64,000 nt of DNA from Streptomyces sp. NBC_01241 (GTDB taxonomy: Bacteria; Actinomycetota; Actinomycetes; Streptomycetales; Streptomycetaceae). The position numbers and the translations under genes were made by a program. The stretch spans positions 5,118,501 to 5,182,500 of the forward strand of contig NZ_CP108494.1 of NCBI RefSeq assembly GCF_041435435.1, in the 5' to 3' direction. The notes beneath the pieces were generated by a model, which saw only the letters and a program-made list of their open reading frames with translations, did not search any database and was not told where the DNA came from. Positions 16,679 to 24,791 of the stretch are shown one piece after another; positions within the stretch are counted from its first letter, which is position 1; each line of letters starts with the position of its first letter.

Positions 16679-16716
16679 ACGGGCCCGCATCACCCTTCGG
16701 GGCGGTGCGGGCCCGT
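16679..16716 (+). terminator. Hairpin after rplQ
   Basis: ACGGGCCCGCA (16679-16689) and TGCGGGCCCGT (16706-16716) form a perfect 11-bp stem, 19 bases after the rplQ stop, ending the alpha operon before truA. Confidence 0.7.
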
Positions 16717-16747
16717 TCCGTATGTACTGGCAGAAAAGGATCCTTCG

Positions 16748-17617
16748 GTGAGTGACGAAGTGGAGCCCGGCTCCGTGCGGCTGCGGCTGGACCTGGCGTA
16801 CGACGGCAAGGACTTCTCCGGCTGGGCCAAGCAGACCGGCAGGCGGACCGTCCAGGGGGAGATCGAGGACGCGCTGCGGACCGTGACGCGGTCCTCACGG
16901 ACGTACGACCTGACCGTCGCCGGGCGTACGGACGCCGGGGTGCACGCCAGGGGACAGGTCGCCCATGTCGATCTGCCGGACGACGTGTGGGCCGAGCACG
17001 CGGACAAGCTGCTGCGGCGGATGGCCGGGCGGATGGCGCCCGATGTGCGGATCTGGCGGATCGCCGAGGCGCCGGCCGGGTTCAATGCCCGGTTCTCGGC
17101 GCTGTGGCGCCGTTACGCGTACCGCGTCGCCGACCGTCCCGGTGGGGTGGATCCGCTGTTGCGCGGTCATGTGCTGTGGCACGACCGGCCGTTGGACGTC
17201 GACGCGATGAACGAGGCGGCGGCCCGGATGGTCGGGGAGCACGACTTCGCCGCGTACTGCAAGAAGCGCGAGGGCGCGACGACCATCCGTACGCTGCAGA
17301 AGCTGAGCTGGGTACGGGACGAGGCGTCCGGGATCATGACGGCGACCGTGCAGGCCGACGCGTTCTGCCACAACATGGTGCGGGCGCTGATCGGAGCGGC
17401 GCTGTTCGTCGGGGACGGGCGCCGCCCGGCCGAGTGGCCCGCGCAGGTGCTGGCGGCGCGGGTGCGGGATCCCGGCGTGCACGTGGTGCGGCCGCACGGG
17501 CTGACGCTGGAGGAAGTGGCCTACCCCGCCGACGCGTTGCTGGCCGCACGCTCCAAGGAGGCGCGCAACATGCGCACGCTTCCCGGAACGGGCGACGGTG
17601 GCGAGGGCTGCTGCTGA
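16748..17617 (+). CDS. truA: tRNA pseudouridine(38-40) synthase TruA
   Basis: The product has 289 residues and isomerises uridines 38-40 in the tRNA anticodon arm. The catalytic Asp62 lies in AGRTDAGVHARGQVAH, and DLAYDGKDFSGWAKQ is the family N-terminus. GTG 16748 follows AAAAGGA. It sits next to rplQ as in many bacteria. Its 3' end converges with the minus-strand lipoprotein gene. Confidence 0.96.
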   Translation: MSDEVEPGSVRLRLDLAYDGKDFSGWAKQTGRRTVQGEIEDALRTVTRSSRTYDLTVAGRTDAGVHARGQVAHVDLPDDVWAEHADKLLRRMAGRMAPDVRIWRIAEAPAGFNARFSALWRRYAYRVADRPGGVDPLLRGHVLWHDRPLDVDAMNEAAARMVGEHDFAAYCKKREGATTIRTLQKLSWVRDEASGIMTATVQADAFCHNMVRALIGAALFVGDGRRPAEWPAQVLAARVRDPGVHVVRPHGLTLEEVAYPADALLAARSKEARNMRTLPGTGDGGEGCC

Positions 17618-17651
17618 GACGCGGTGACGGGCCCGTCCGATGGTCCGTCCC

Positions 17652-18125
17652 TCAGGGCGACGGCCGCTCCGCGGACGAGGACTCCTTGCCGCGGGGGAGG
17701 GGGAGATCACCGAAGATCACCAGGTGCCAGGCACCGGCCGTCCGGAGCACGGTGAAGGTGTCGTGGAGAGTGGCGCCCGCCCGGCCCTTCGCGGTGAGTT
17801 CGGCGGATCCGGTCTCCGGGCCCATGTCGTAGTCGATGCGCACGTTCGTGATCTTCAGGTCCTTTCCGCCATCGGTGGCAAGGATCTGGGCCGCTTCGCG
17901 CCGCGACCAGGCCTTGTCCGGGACGTTACCGACGTGCATCAGAGCGGGGACGCTACGGGAGTTGAGGGCGCGCACATACGATTCCACTGCTTGGCGGGCC
18001 CCGTCCGGCGATGCCGAGGGCCTGCTCGCGGTGGGGCGCTCCGCGGTTGACGAGCATCCGGAAGCCGCCAGCGTGACTGTGGCCACCGCCGCTGTCAGAA
18101 CGCCGGCCGTTCGTCGACGATTCAT
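17652..18125 (-). CDS. Lipoprotein of unknown function
   Basis: The product has 157 residues. A basic start (MNRRR), a hydrophobic stretch and the lipobox LAASGC with Cys24 predict a lipid-anchored extracytoplasmic protein. The body (about residues 40-145) looks like a small NTF2/Mce-type fold: a helix with AVESYVRALNSRSVPALMHV, then beta strands ending GAWHLVIFGDLPL. The fold guess is weak. It sits downstream of another minus-strand membrane protein and may share its transcript. Confidence 0.7.
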   Translation of the reverse strand: MNRRRTAGVLTAAVATVTLAASGCSSTAERPTASRPSASPDGARQAVESYVRALNSRSVPALMHVGNVPDKAWSRREAAQILATDGGKDLKITNVRIDYDMGPETGSAELTAKGRAGATLHDTFTVLRTAGAWHLVIFGDLPLPRGKESSSAERPSP

Positions 18126-18201
18126 TGTGCTTCTTCGTCTTCCTGGGGGCGACGATGCCGAGGCCTGCCCCTCCCGTTGCGGGCGCCCCCTCCGCGCTGC
18201 G

Positions 18202-19053
18202 TCAGCCGGCGGGTGCGGTGGCCGCGGCCGAGGCCTGGACCTCGCCGCGGTGGCGGATCTGACGGAACGTGAAGTTCGTCAGGTCGTCCCCGATGGCGTA
18301 GGCGTTCTTGTCGGCCGTGGTGACGTTCTTGCCGCTGGTGTACCCGGTGATGGCGAAGTAGGCGTAGCGGCCGTAGGAGTTGGAGGTACGGCGGCACACC
18401 GATCCGGGAGGACAGAAGGCCGGGACGCCCGCGCCGCTCAGGGGGACGATGCTGCCTCCTGCCTGCTCGGCCGCCTTCTTGGCCTGCGCCTCCGTCTCGA
18501 AGACCGCGAGGCCGACGGTGACGGCGATGCCGTCCCTGCTGTACGTGGCCCGGACGACCTGGTCGCAGCCGTTGTTGACGAGGACCGAACCGAGTGCGCC
18601 CTTGGTGGTCGCGGCGCAGCTTTTCGTCTGCTGGGTCGCGCCCTTGACGTAGCCGCGGTCGCCCATCGTCAGCTTCTTGCCGGGGAAGAACGCGTCGACG
18701 GTGATCGGCGCCCGGTCCTTCTTGACGTCGGATATGTAGTCCTTCGGGTCCGGCGGGGGCGGCGGTGCCACCGAGGAGAAGGACGGCTCGGGCTCGGCGG
18801 TGCTGCTCGGCAGGTCGGTCGGTGCCGGGAGCTCGCTCGCGTTCTTGCCGGTGCCGGGGGAGTTGTGGTTGCTGGTCGAGACGACCGCCGTCGCCACGAT
18901 CGCGCCGACCACCGCGGTGGCGAGCACGCCGCCGCCGATCAGCAGCCACTTCTTGCGGCGGTTGCGCGCGGCGGACTCGTCGGCCAGCGCTGCCCAGTCC
19001 GGAGTCTGCGTGTCTTTGGGCCCCCAGGAGGGCCCCCCTTGCCCAAAGCTCAT
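18202..19053 (-). CDS. Single-pass membrane protein with extracytoplasmic domain
   Basis: The product has 283 residues. After a short cytoplasmic N-terminus (about 35 residues, ending RNRRKK), one transmembrane segment covers residues 36-58. A Ser/Thr/Pro-rich linker leads to a domain of about 180 residues with three cysteines, probably outside the cell. I do not recognise the domain. It is transcribed divergently from the ABC-F gene and followed 76 bases later by the lipoprotein gene. Confidence 0.7.
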   Translation of the reverse strand: MSFGQGGPSWGPKDTQTPDWAALADESAARNRRKKWLLIGGGVLATAVVGAIVATAVVSTSNHNSPGTGKNASELPAPTDLPSSTAEPEPSFSSVAPPPPPDPKDYISDVKKDRAPITVDAFFPGKKLTMGDRGYVKGATQQTKSCAATTKGALGSVLVNNGCDQVVRATYSRDGIAVTVGLAVFETEAQAKKAAEQAGGSIVPLSGAGVPAFCPPGSVCRRTSNSYGRYAYFAITGYTSGKNVTTADKNAYAIGDDLTNFTFRQIRHRGEVQASAAATAPAG

Positions 19054-19082
19054 GCGGCGATCCTAGACGGAACACAAACCGG

Positions 19083-19112
19083 TTGGGCCAGGGCTTCGCG
19101 GCCCGTGACAAT
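19083..19112 (+). promoter_or_regulatory. Possible promoter directly before the ABC-F start
   Basis: TTGGGC (19083-19088) and GACAAT (19107-19112) are spaced by 18 bases. Transcription would begin near 19119-19120, exactly at the ATG of the ABC-F gene, so the mRNA may be leaderless. Confidence 0.35.
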
Positions 19113-19119
19113 GCTGTGC

Positions 19120-20739
19120 ATGGGACATCTTGAAGCGGGCCATCTTGAGTACTACCTACCGGACGGGCGGGTGCTGCTCGGCGACGCTTCGTTCCGGGTC
19201 GCGGACGGGGCCGTGGTCGCCCTCGTGGGGGCGAACGGCGCCGGAAAGACCACGTTGCTGAGGCTGCTCGCCGGGGAGCTCCAGCCGCACGGCGGTTCGG
19301 TGTCGGTGAGCGGCGGGCTCGGGGTGATGCGGCAGTTCGTGGGCTCCGTGCGGGACGAGCGCACGGTCCGGGACCTGCTGGTCTCCGTCGCCCAGCCCCG
19401 TATCCGGGAGGCGGCCCTGGCGGTCGACAAGGCCGAGGAGCTGATCCTCACCGTCGACGACGAGGCCGCGCAGATGACGTACGCGCAGGCCCTGAGCGAC
19501 TGGGCGGAGGCCCGCGGGTACGAGGCCGAGACCGTGTGGGACATGTGCACGACGGCCGCGCTCGGTGTCCCGTACGAGAAGGCGCAGTGGCGCGAGGTGC
19601 GCACGCTGTCCGGTGGTGAGCAGAAGCGGCTGGTGCTGGAGGCGCTGTTGCGCGGGCCGGACGAGGTGCTGCTGCTCGACGAGCCGGACAACTATCTCGA
19701 CGTCCCCGGGAAGCGGTGGCTGGAGGAGAAGCTGAAGGAGACCCGTAAGACGGTCCTCTTCGTCTCCCACGACCGGGAGCTGCTGTCCAGGGCCGCCGAG
19801 AAGATCGTCAGCGTGGAGCCGAGTCCGGCGGGCAGCGACGTGTGGGTGCACGGCGCCGGTTTCGACACGTACCACCAGGCCCGCAAGGACCGGTTCGCCC
19901 GGTTCGAGGAGCTGCTGCGGCGCTGGGAGGAGGAGCACGCCCGGCTGAAGGCGCTGGTCCACCGGCTGCGGCAGCAGGCGGCGATCAGCCCCGACATGGC
20001 GTCCCGCTACCGGGCGATGCAGACCCGCTTCAAGAAGTTCGAGGACGCCGGGCCCCCGCCGGAGCCGCCGCGCGAGCAGGACATCCGGATGCGGCTGCGC
20101 GGCGGCCGGACCGGGGTACGGGCGGTGACCTGCAAGGGCCTGGAGCTGACCGGGCTGATGAAACCGTTCGACCTGGAGATCTTCTACGGGGAACGGGTCG
20201 CAGTTCTCGGCTCGAACGGATCGGGGAAGTCGCACTTCCTGCGGCTGCTGGCGGGCGAGCCGGTTGCGCACGCGGGGGAGTGGAAGCTCGGGGCGCGTGT
20301 CGTACCGGGGCACTTCGCGCAGACGCACGCCCATCCGGAGCTGCTCGGCCACACGCTCGTCGAGATCCTGTGGACCGAGCACGCCAAGGACCGGGGCGGG
20401 GCGATGTCCGTGCTGCGCCGGTACGAGCTGGAGCGCCAGGGCGACCAGCCGTTCGAGAAGCTGTCCGGCGGGCAGCAGGCGCGGTTCCAGATCCTGCTCC
20501 TGGAGCTGGCGGGCACGACCGCGCTGCTGCTGGACGAGCCGACGGACAACCTGGACCTGGAGTCGGCGGAGGCCCTGCAGGACGGTCTCGAGGCGTACGA
20601 CGGGACGGTGCTGGCCGTCACGCACGACCGGTGGTTCGCGAAGTCCTTCGACCGGTATCTGGTGTTCGGCTCGGACGGTGTCGTACGGGAGACGGCGGAG
20701 CCGGTGTGGGACGAGCGGCGGGTGGAGCGGGCGCGGTAG
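19120..20739 (+). CDS. ABC-F family ATPase
   Basis: The product has 539 residues with two ABC domains in one soluble chain and no membrane segments. The first has Walker A GANGAGKTT, signature LSGGEQKR and Walker B LLLDEPDNYLD. The second has GSNGSGKSH, LSGGQQAR and LLLDEPTDNLD. A charged linker of about 80 residues (helical, Arg/Glu-rich) joins them. Members of this family act on ribosomes, relieving stalling or antibiotic inhibition, rather than transporting. ATG 19120 gives MGHLEAGHLEYYL; no ribosome binding site is seen. An ATG at 19111 is possible. Confidence 0.88.
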   Translation: MGHLEAGHLEYYLPDGRVLLGDASFRVADGAVVALVGANGAGKTTLLRLLAGELQPHGGSVSVSGGLGVMRQFVGSVRDERTVRDLLVSVAQPRIREAALAVDKAEELILTVDDEAAQMTYAQALSDWAEARGYEAETVWDMCTTAALGVPYEKAQWREVRTLSGGEQKRLVLEALLRGPDEVLLLDEPDNYLDVPGKRWLEEKLKETRKTVLFVSHDRELLSRAAEKIVSVEPSPAGSDVWVHGAGFDTYHQARKDRFARFEELLRRWEEEHARLKALVHRLRQQAAISPDMASRYRAMQTRFKKFEDAGPPPEPPREQDIRMRLRGGRTGVRAVTCKGLELTGLMKPFDLEIFYGERVAVLGSNGSGKSHFLRLLAGEPVAHAGEWKLGARVVPGHFAQTHAHPELLGHTLVEILWTEHAKDRGGAMSVLRRYELERQGDQPFEKLSGGQQARFQILLLELAGTTALLLDEPTDNLDLESAEALQDGLEAYDGTVLAVTHDRWFAKSFDRYLVFGSDGVVRETAEPVWDERRVERAR

Positions 20740-20751
20740 GGCCGGCGCGTT

Positions 20752-20781
20752 TTGACCCGTCCCAGGCGGGGCGGGTACTGT
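20752..20781 (+). promoter_or_regulatory. rplM: Probable rplM promoter
   Basis: TTGACC (20752-20757) and TACTGT (20776-20781) are 18 bases apart, leaving a leader of about 180 bases before rplM. Confidence 0.5.
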
Positions 20782-20966
20782 CGGGGGTTGTTATACGTAT
20801 CGGCTTCGTCGTTCTCACGCGAAGAGCCCTTACGTAGGTTCTCTGGAGCAGTTACCAGTGGCTCGCATACGGACAGCGTTTCCGGCATTGTGGGCCCCAG
20901 CTGCATGATCGCTTCAGGGGTGCCATGTGTCTGGACCTCATCCACTGAAGAAGCGAAGGCTACGAA

Positions 20967-21410
20967 GTGCGTACGTACAGCCCCAAGCCCGGCGATGTGA
21001 CGCGCCAGTGGCACATCATTGACGCGCAGGACATCGTCCTGGGTCGTCTCGCCACCACGGCTGCGAACCTCCTCCGCGGCAAGCACAAGGCGATCTACGC
21101 CCCCCACATGGACATGGGCGACTTCGTCATCATCATCAACGCCGAGAAGGTTCACCTCTCCGGTAACAAGAAGACCCAGAAGATGGCGTACCGCCACTCC
21201 GGGTTCCCGGGTGGTCTCCGCTCCGTCCGTTACGACGAGCTGCTCTCGAAGAACCCCGAGAAGGCCGTCGAGAAGGCCATCAAGGGCATGATCCCCAAGA
21301 ACACCCTGGGCCGTCAGATGCTCTCGAAGCTCAAGGTCTACGCGGGCGACCAGCACCCGCACGCTGCTCAGCAGCCGGTCCCGTTCGAGATCACCCAGGT
21401 CGCGCAGTAG
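20967..21410 (+). CDS. rplM: 50S ribosomal protein L13
   Basis: The product has 147 residues from GTG 20967 (MRTYSPKPGDVTRQWHIIDA). L13 is an early 50S assembly protein. The conserved stretches RLATTAANLLRGKHK and MIPKNTLGRQMLSKLKVYAG are present. It forms a two-gene operon with rpsI, 44 bases downstream. Confidence 0.97.
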   Translation: MRTYSPKPGDVTRQWHIIDAQDIVLGRLATTAANLLRGKHKAIYAPHMDMGDFVIIINAEKVHLSGNKKTQKMAYRHSGFPGGLRSVRYDELLSKNPEKAVEKAIKGMIPKNTLGRQMLSKLKVYAGDQHPHAAQQPVPFEITQVAQ

Positions 21411-21454
21411 TTCCGGCCTCCCCCCAAGACCAAAAGAAAGATCTGAGGAGAATC

Positions 21455-21982
21455 GTGGCCGAGACCACTGTTGAGAACCCCGTCGAGGGCGTCGAGGGCG
21501 AAGAGGTTTTCGCCGAGGTGACCACCTTCGAGTCCGAGGTTCCCGTCGAGGGCGAGTACACCAGCGAGTCGCTGGCGTCCCGCTTCGGCGAGCCGCAGCC
21601 TGCCGCCGGCCTTGGCCGTCGGAAGAACGCCATTGCCCGCGTCCGGATCGTTCCGGGCACCGGCAAGTGGAAGATCAACGGTCGCACCCTTGAGGACTAC
21701 TTCCCCAACAAGGTGCACCAGCAGGAAGTCAACGAGCCCTTCAAGGTGCTCGAGCTCGACAACCGCTACGACGTCATCGCCCGCATCTCGGGTGGCGGCG
21801 TCTCCGGTCAGGCCGGCGCCCTGCGCCTCGGTGTGGCCCGCGCGCTGAACGAGGCGGACGTGGACAACAACCGCGCCCCGCTGAAGAAGGCCGGCTTCCT
21901 CTCCCGCGACGACCGTGCGGTCGAGCGCAAGAAGGCCGGTCTCAAGAAGGCCCGTAAGGCCCCGCAGTACAGCAAGCGCTAA
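21455..21982 (+). CDS. rpsI: 30S ribosomal protein S9
   Basis: The product has 175 residues. An acidic N-terminal extension of about 50 residues precedes the S9 core (GLGRRKNAIARVRIVPGTGK) and the conserved C-terminal tail ending KAPQYSKR, which reaches the P-site tRNA. GTG 21455 follows TGAGGAG. The acidic extension is usual in Streptomyces. Confidence 0.97.
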   Translation: MAETTVENPVEGVEGEEVFAEVTTFESEVPVEGEYTSESLASRFGEPQPAAGLGRRKNAIARVRIVPGTGKWKINGRTLEDYFPNKVHQQEVNEPFKVLELDNRYDVIARISGGGVSGQAGALRLGVARALNEADVDNNRAPLKKAGFLSRDDRAVERKKAGLKKARKAPQYSKR

Positions 21983-22009
21983 ACCGCCTGCTCATCTGCG
22001 TTACACGTT

Positions 22010-22043
22010 CGCCCCGGCGGCACATCTCGTGCTTGCCGGGGCG
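22010..22043 (+). terminator. Hairpin after rpsI
   Basis: CGCCCCGGC (22010-22018) pairs with GCCGGGGCG (22035-22043). An inner GCAC/GTGC pairing extends the stem. It lies 27 bases after the rpsI stop. Confidence 0.65.
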
Positions 22044-22107
22044 TTCGTCTATTGGCACCCTCGGGCGTATAACGGCATAAGACGTTCATGCGCCTACTTG
22101 CCCACGT

Positions 22108-22270
22108 GCATACGTGTGTACGTACGTGTGTACGTGCGTGTGTACGTGCGTGTGTATGTGCGTGTGTGTGTACGCGCGTCTGCGTGCGTGTGCAGCGCTG
22201 CGGTGCTGGTTCGCCTTGCTTTCGTTTTGCTTGGCTTTGACTTGTTTTGTTTTGCGTTTTCGGAGCATCT
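22108..22270 (+). repeat. GT/GC alternating repeat followed by a T-rich tract, upstream of glmM
   Basis: From about 22108 to 22190 the strand alternates purine and pyrimidine (units of GTGTGTACGTGC), about 80 bases long and able to adopt Z-DNA. From about 22210 to 22262 the sequence turns T-rich with units of TTTTG and CTTTG, strikingly AT-rich for this genome. No gene is seen. The tract ends a few bases before the glmM ribosome binding site. Confidence 0.8.
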
Positions 22271-22283
22271 TCGGAGGACACCA

Positions 22284-23642
22284 GTGGGACGACTCTTCGG
22301 CACGGACGGTGTGCGCGGTGTCGCCAACGCGGATCTGACGGCCGAGCTGGCGCTCGGTCTGTCGGTCGCTGCGGCGCATGTGCTTGCCGAGGCGGGCACC
22401 TTCGAGGGGCACCGGCCGACAGCGGTGGTGGGACGTGACCCCCGTGCGTCCGGAGAGTTCCTGGAGGCCGCCGTCGTCGCGGGCCTCGCCAGCGCGGGCG
22501 TGGACGTCCTGCGGGTCGGTGTGCTGCCCACCCCCGCGGTGGCGCACCTCACCGGCGCGTTGGGCGCCGACCTCGGCGTGATGCTCTCCGCCAGCCACAA
22601 CGCCATGCCGGACAACGGTGTCAAGTTCTTCGCCCGTGGCGGCCACAAGCTCGCCGACGAGCTGGAGGACCGGATCGAGACGGTCTACGAGCAGCACCGC
22701 ACCGGTGAGCCCTGGGCGCGGCCCACGGGCGCCGGTGTGGGCCGGGTCACCGACTACGCCGAGGGCTTCGACCGGTACGTCGCCCACCTGATCACCGTCC
22801 TCCCGAACCGGCTCGACGGGCTGAAGGTCGTCCTCGACGAGGCGCACGGCGCGGCCTCCCGGGTCTCGCCCGAGGCCTTCGCGCGGGCCGGTGCCGAGGT
22901 GATCACGATCGGCGCCGACCCGGACGGTCTGAACATCAACGACGGCTGCGGCTCCACCCACCTGGAGCTGCTGAAGGCCGCCGTCGTCGAGCACGGTGCC
23001 GATCTCGGCATCGCGCACGACGGCGATGCCGACCGCTGCCTCGCCGTGGACGGCACCGGCGAGGAGGTCGACGGCGACCAGATCCTCGCCGTGCTCGCCC
23101 TCGCCATGCGCGAGGCGGGGAAGCTGAGCAAGGACACCGTGGTCGGTACGGTCATGTCCAACCTCGGCTTCAAGATCGCGATGGAGCGGGAGGGCATCCA
23201 GCTCGTCCAGACCGCCGTCGGTGACCGTTACGTGCTGGAGTCGATGAAGGCCGAGGGGTACGCCCTGGGCGGCGAGCAGTCCGGCCACGTCATCGTCCTG
23301 GACCACGCCACGACCGGTGACGGCACGCTGACCGGCCTGCTGCTGGCGGCCCGGATCGCCGCCACCGGCCGTACGCTCGCCGAGCTGGCCGGGGTCATGC
23401 AGCGGCTGCCGCAGCTGCTGATCAACGTCCGCGACGTCGACAAGTCCCGGGTCGACACCTCCCCGGAGCTGGCCGCGGCGGTCTCGGAGGCCGAGCGCGA
23501 GCTGGGCTCCACCGGACGCGTACTGCTGCGCCAGTCGGGCACGGAGCCGCTGGTACGGGTCATGGTCGAGGCGGCCGACATCGAGCAGGCACGGGCGATC
23601 GCCGAGCGGCTGGCCGACGTGGTGAAGTCGGTACTCGGCTAG
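22284..23642 (+). CDS. glmM: Phosphoglucosamine mutase
   Basis: The product has 452 residues and converts glucosamine-6-phosphate to glucosamine-1-phosphate for UDP-GlcNAc and cell-wall synthesis. The phosphoserine loop MLSASHNAMPDNG has the active Ser104. The Mg-binding loop DGDADRC and the C-terminal phosphate-binding loop RQSGTEPLVRVM are present. GTG 22284 follows GGAGGA and gives the family start MGRLFGTDGVRG. glmS, the preceding step, is 14 kb downstream. Confidence 0.97.
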   Translation: MGRLFGTDGVRGVANADLTAELALGLSVAAAHVLAEAGTFEGHRPTAVVGRDPRASGEFLEAAVVAGLASAGVDVLRVGVLPTPAVAHLTGALGADLGVMLSASHNAMPDNGVKFFARGGHKLADELEDRIETVYEQHRTGEPWARPTGAGVGRVTDYAEGFDRYVAHLITVLPNRLDGLKVVLDEAHGAASRVSPEAFARAGAEVITIGADPDGLNINDGCGSTHLELLKAAVVEHGADLGIAHDGDADRCLAVDGTGEEVDGDQILAVLALAMREAGKLSKDTVVGTVMSNLGFKIAMEREGIQLVQTAVGDRYVLESMKAEGYALGGEQSGHVIVLDHATTGDGTLTGLLLAARIAATGRTLAELAGVMQRLPQLLINVRDVDKSRVDTSPELAAAVSEAERELGSTGRVLLRQSGTEPLVRVMVEAADIEQARAIAERLADVVKSVLG

Positions 23643-23689
23643 GGGCTTTCGTCCGGGTCGAGCCCGGCATGATCCAAACGAGAGGCCCT
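23643..23689. repeat. Imperfect inverted repeat between convergent genes
   Basis: GGGCTTTCGTCCGGGTC is followed by GATCCAAACGAGAGGCCC about a dozen bases later; the arms pair imperfectly. A second half copy (CTTTCGTTCGGGTCGGGCC) follows at about 23694. It could serve as a bidirectional terminator for glmM and the DUF389 gene. Confidence 0.45.
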
Positions 23690-23804
23690 GAGGTCTTTCG
23701 TTCGGGTCGGGCCGGACGGGCTCCGGAGCGTCCTGAGCAGTGTCCGGCCCTGATCGGGGGCGCTCCGTCGGTCGCCGGGCGGGCCCGGCCCGTGCGGGCT
23801 CGCG

Positions 23805-24764
23805 TTATTGGCCGGACGGGCTCGCGACGGGGCCTGTCCGGCGGCGGCGGTGGTGCGCCCAGAGGGCCTTCTGGACGAGGAGCGTGAGCGTCCCCGCGGC
23901 CACGATTCCGCTGAGGTTCGCCAGCAGCTGGGCCGTGGAGCCCCACATCTGGCCGTAGTCGCTGTAGCTGAACGCCACCGCCGCGTTGGCCGCGGCCGGC
24001 ACGGTGGTGACCGAGATGGCGACCCCGATCAGCGCCCCGGACTTCGCCGACGTGAGCGAGAGCGTCCCGGCGATCCCGGCCAGGAACGCCACCACGAACG
24101 ACAGCGGGTCCGGCTTCCAGATGAACGACGTATTGGGCCGGCCGGCCTCGATCATCGCGTACGTGAACTGCCCCAAGGCGTCCATCATCCAGGCGAACCC
24201 GGCGGTCAGTACCATCGCGACGGCGAAGCCGCCGATCAGCGCCACCAGCGACCGCCACACCAGCCGCGGGGCCCGCTGCACCAGGGCCGTGGAGATCCCG
24301 GCCAGCGGCCCGAACTCCGGGCCGACCGCCATCGCGCCCACGATCAGGATCGCGTTGTCGAGCATCACACCGCAGGCGGCGAGCATCGTCGCGACCGCGA
24401 GGAACGCCACATAGGTGACGCTGAACGTCGACTCCTCGTGGGTCGCCTCTGTCAGCTCCTCCCACAACACCGCGTCCGCGCCCTCGCCCGGCGCCTCCTC
24501 CTCGGCCTTGTCGGCGTGCGCGGAGAGCGTCAGGTCCATGTTCTCGACGGTGATCGAACCGGACTTGTCGATGCCGAGCCCGCGCAGCGCCGAGATCACC
24601 TCCTCGCCCGCCTCCCGGGCCACATCGCACAGCACCACGTCACCCGCCGGGTCGCGGGCGACCCCGGGCATCACCACGAGATGCGCCGTACCGACGGTGC
24701 TCTCCAGCAGGTGCACCACCTCGTCCGTACGGCCGGCGGGGACGATCAGGCGCAGATGCAGCAC
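23805..24764 (-). CDS. DUF389 family membrane protein
   Basis: The product has 319 residues. An N-terminal soluble part of about 110 residues begins with a ferredoxin-like pattern (MLHLRLIVPAGRTDEVVHLL). Roughly six transmembrane segments follow, including LAVATMLAACGVMLDNAILIVGAMAVGPEFGPL, whose conserved GAMAVGPEFGP is characteristic of DUF389. The C-terminus is basic (AHHRRRRTG). The function of the family is not established. It follows coaA 27 bases downstream on the same strand and may be cotranscribed. Confidence 0.85.
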   Translation of the reverse strand: MLHLRLIVPAGRTDEVVHLLESTVGTAHLVVMPGVARDPAGDVVLCDVAREAGEEVISALRGLGIDKSGSITVENMDLTLSAHADKAEEEAPGEGADAVLWEELTEATHEESTFSVTYVAFLAVATMLAACGVMLDNAILIVGAMAVGPEFGPLAGISTALVQRAPRLVWRSLVALIGGFAVAMVLTAGFAWMMDALGQFTYAMIEAGRPNTSFIWKPDPLSFVVAFLAGIAGTLSLTSAKSGALIGVAISVTTVPAAANAAVAFSYSDYGQMWGSTAQLLANLSGIVAAGTLTLLVQKALWAHHRRRRTGPVASPSGQ

Positions 24765-24791
24765 GCGGCCACTCCCAGGAGGCTCGGAGAA

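Noticed and set aside
17836..19119. Upstream extension of the ABC-F frame
   Set aside because: The added 428 residues cover two minus-strand genes in antisense and have no conserved features.
22108..22200. GT-rich repeat as a CRISPR array
   Set aside because: There are no fixed-length repeats with unique spacers; it is a simple alternating tract.
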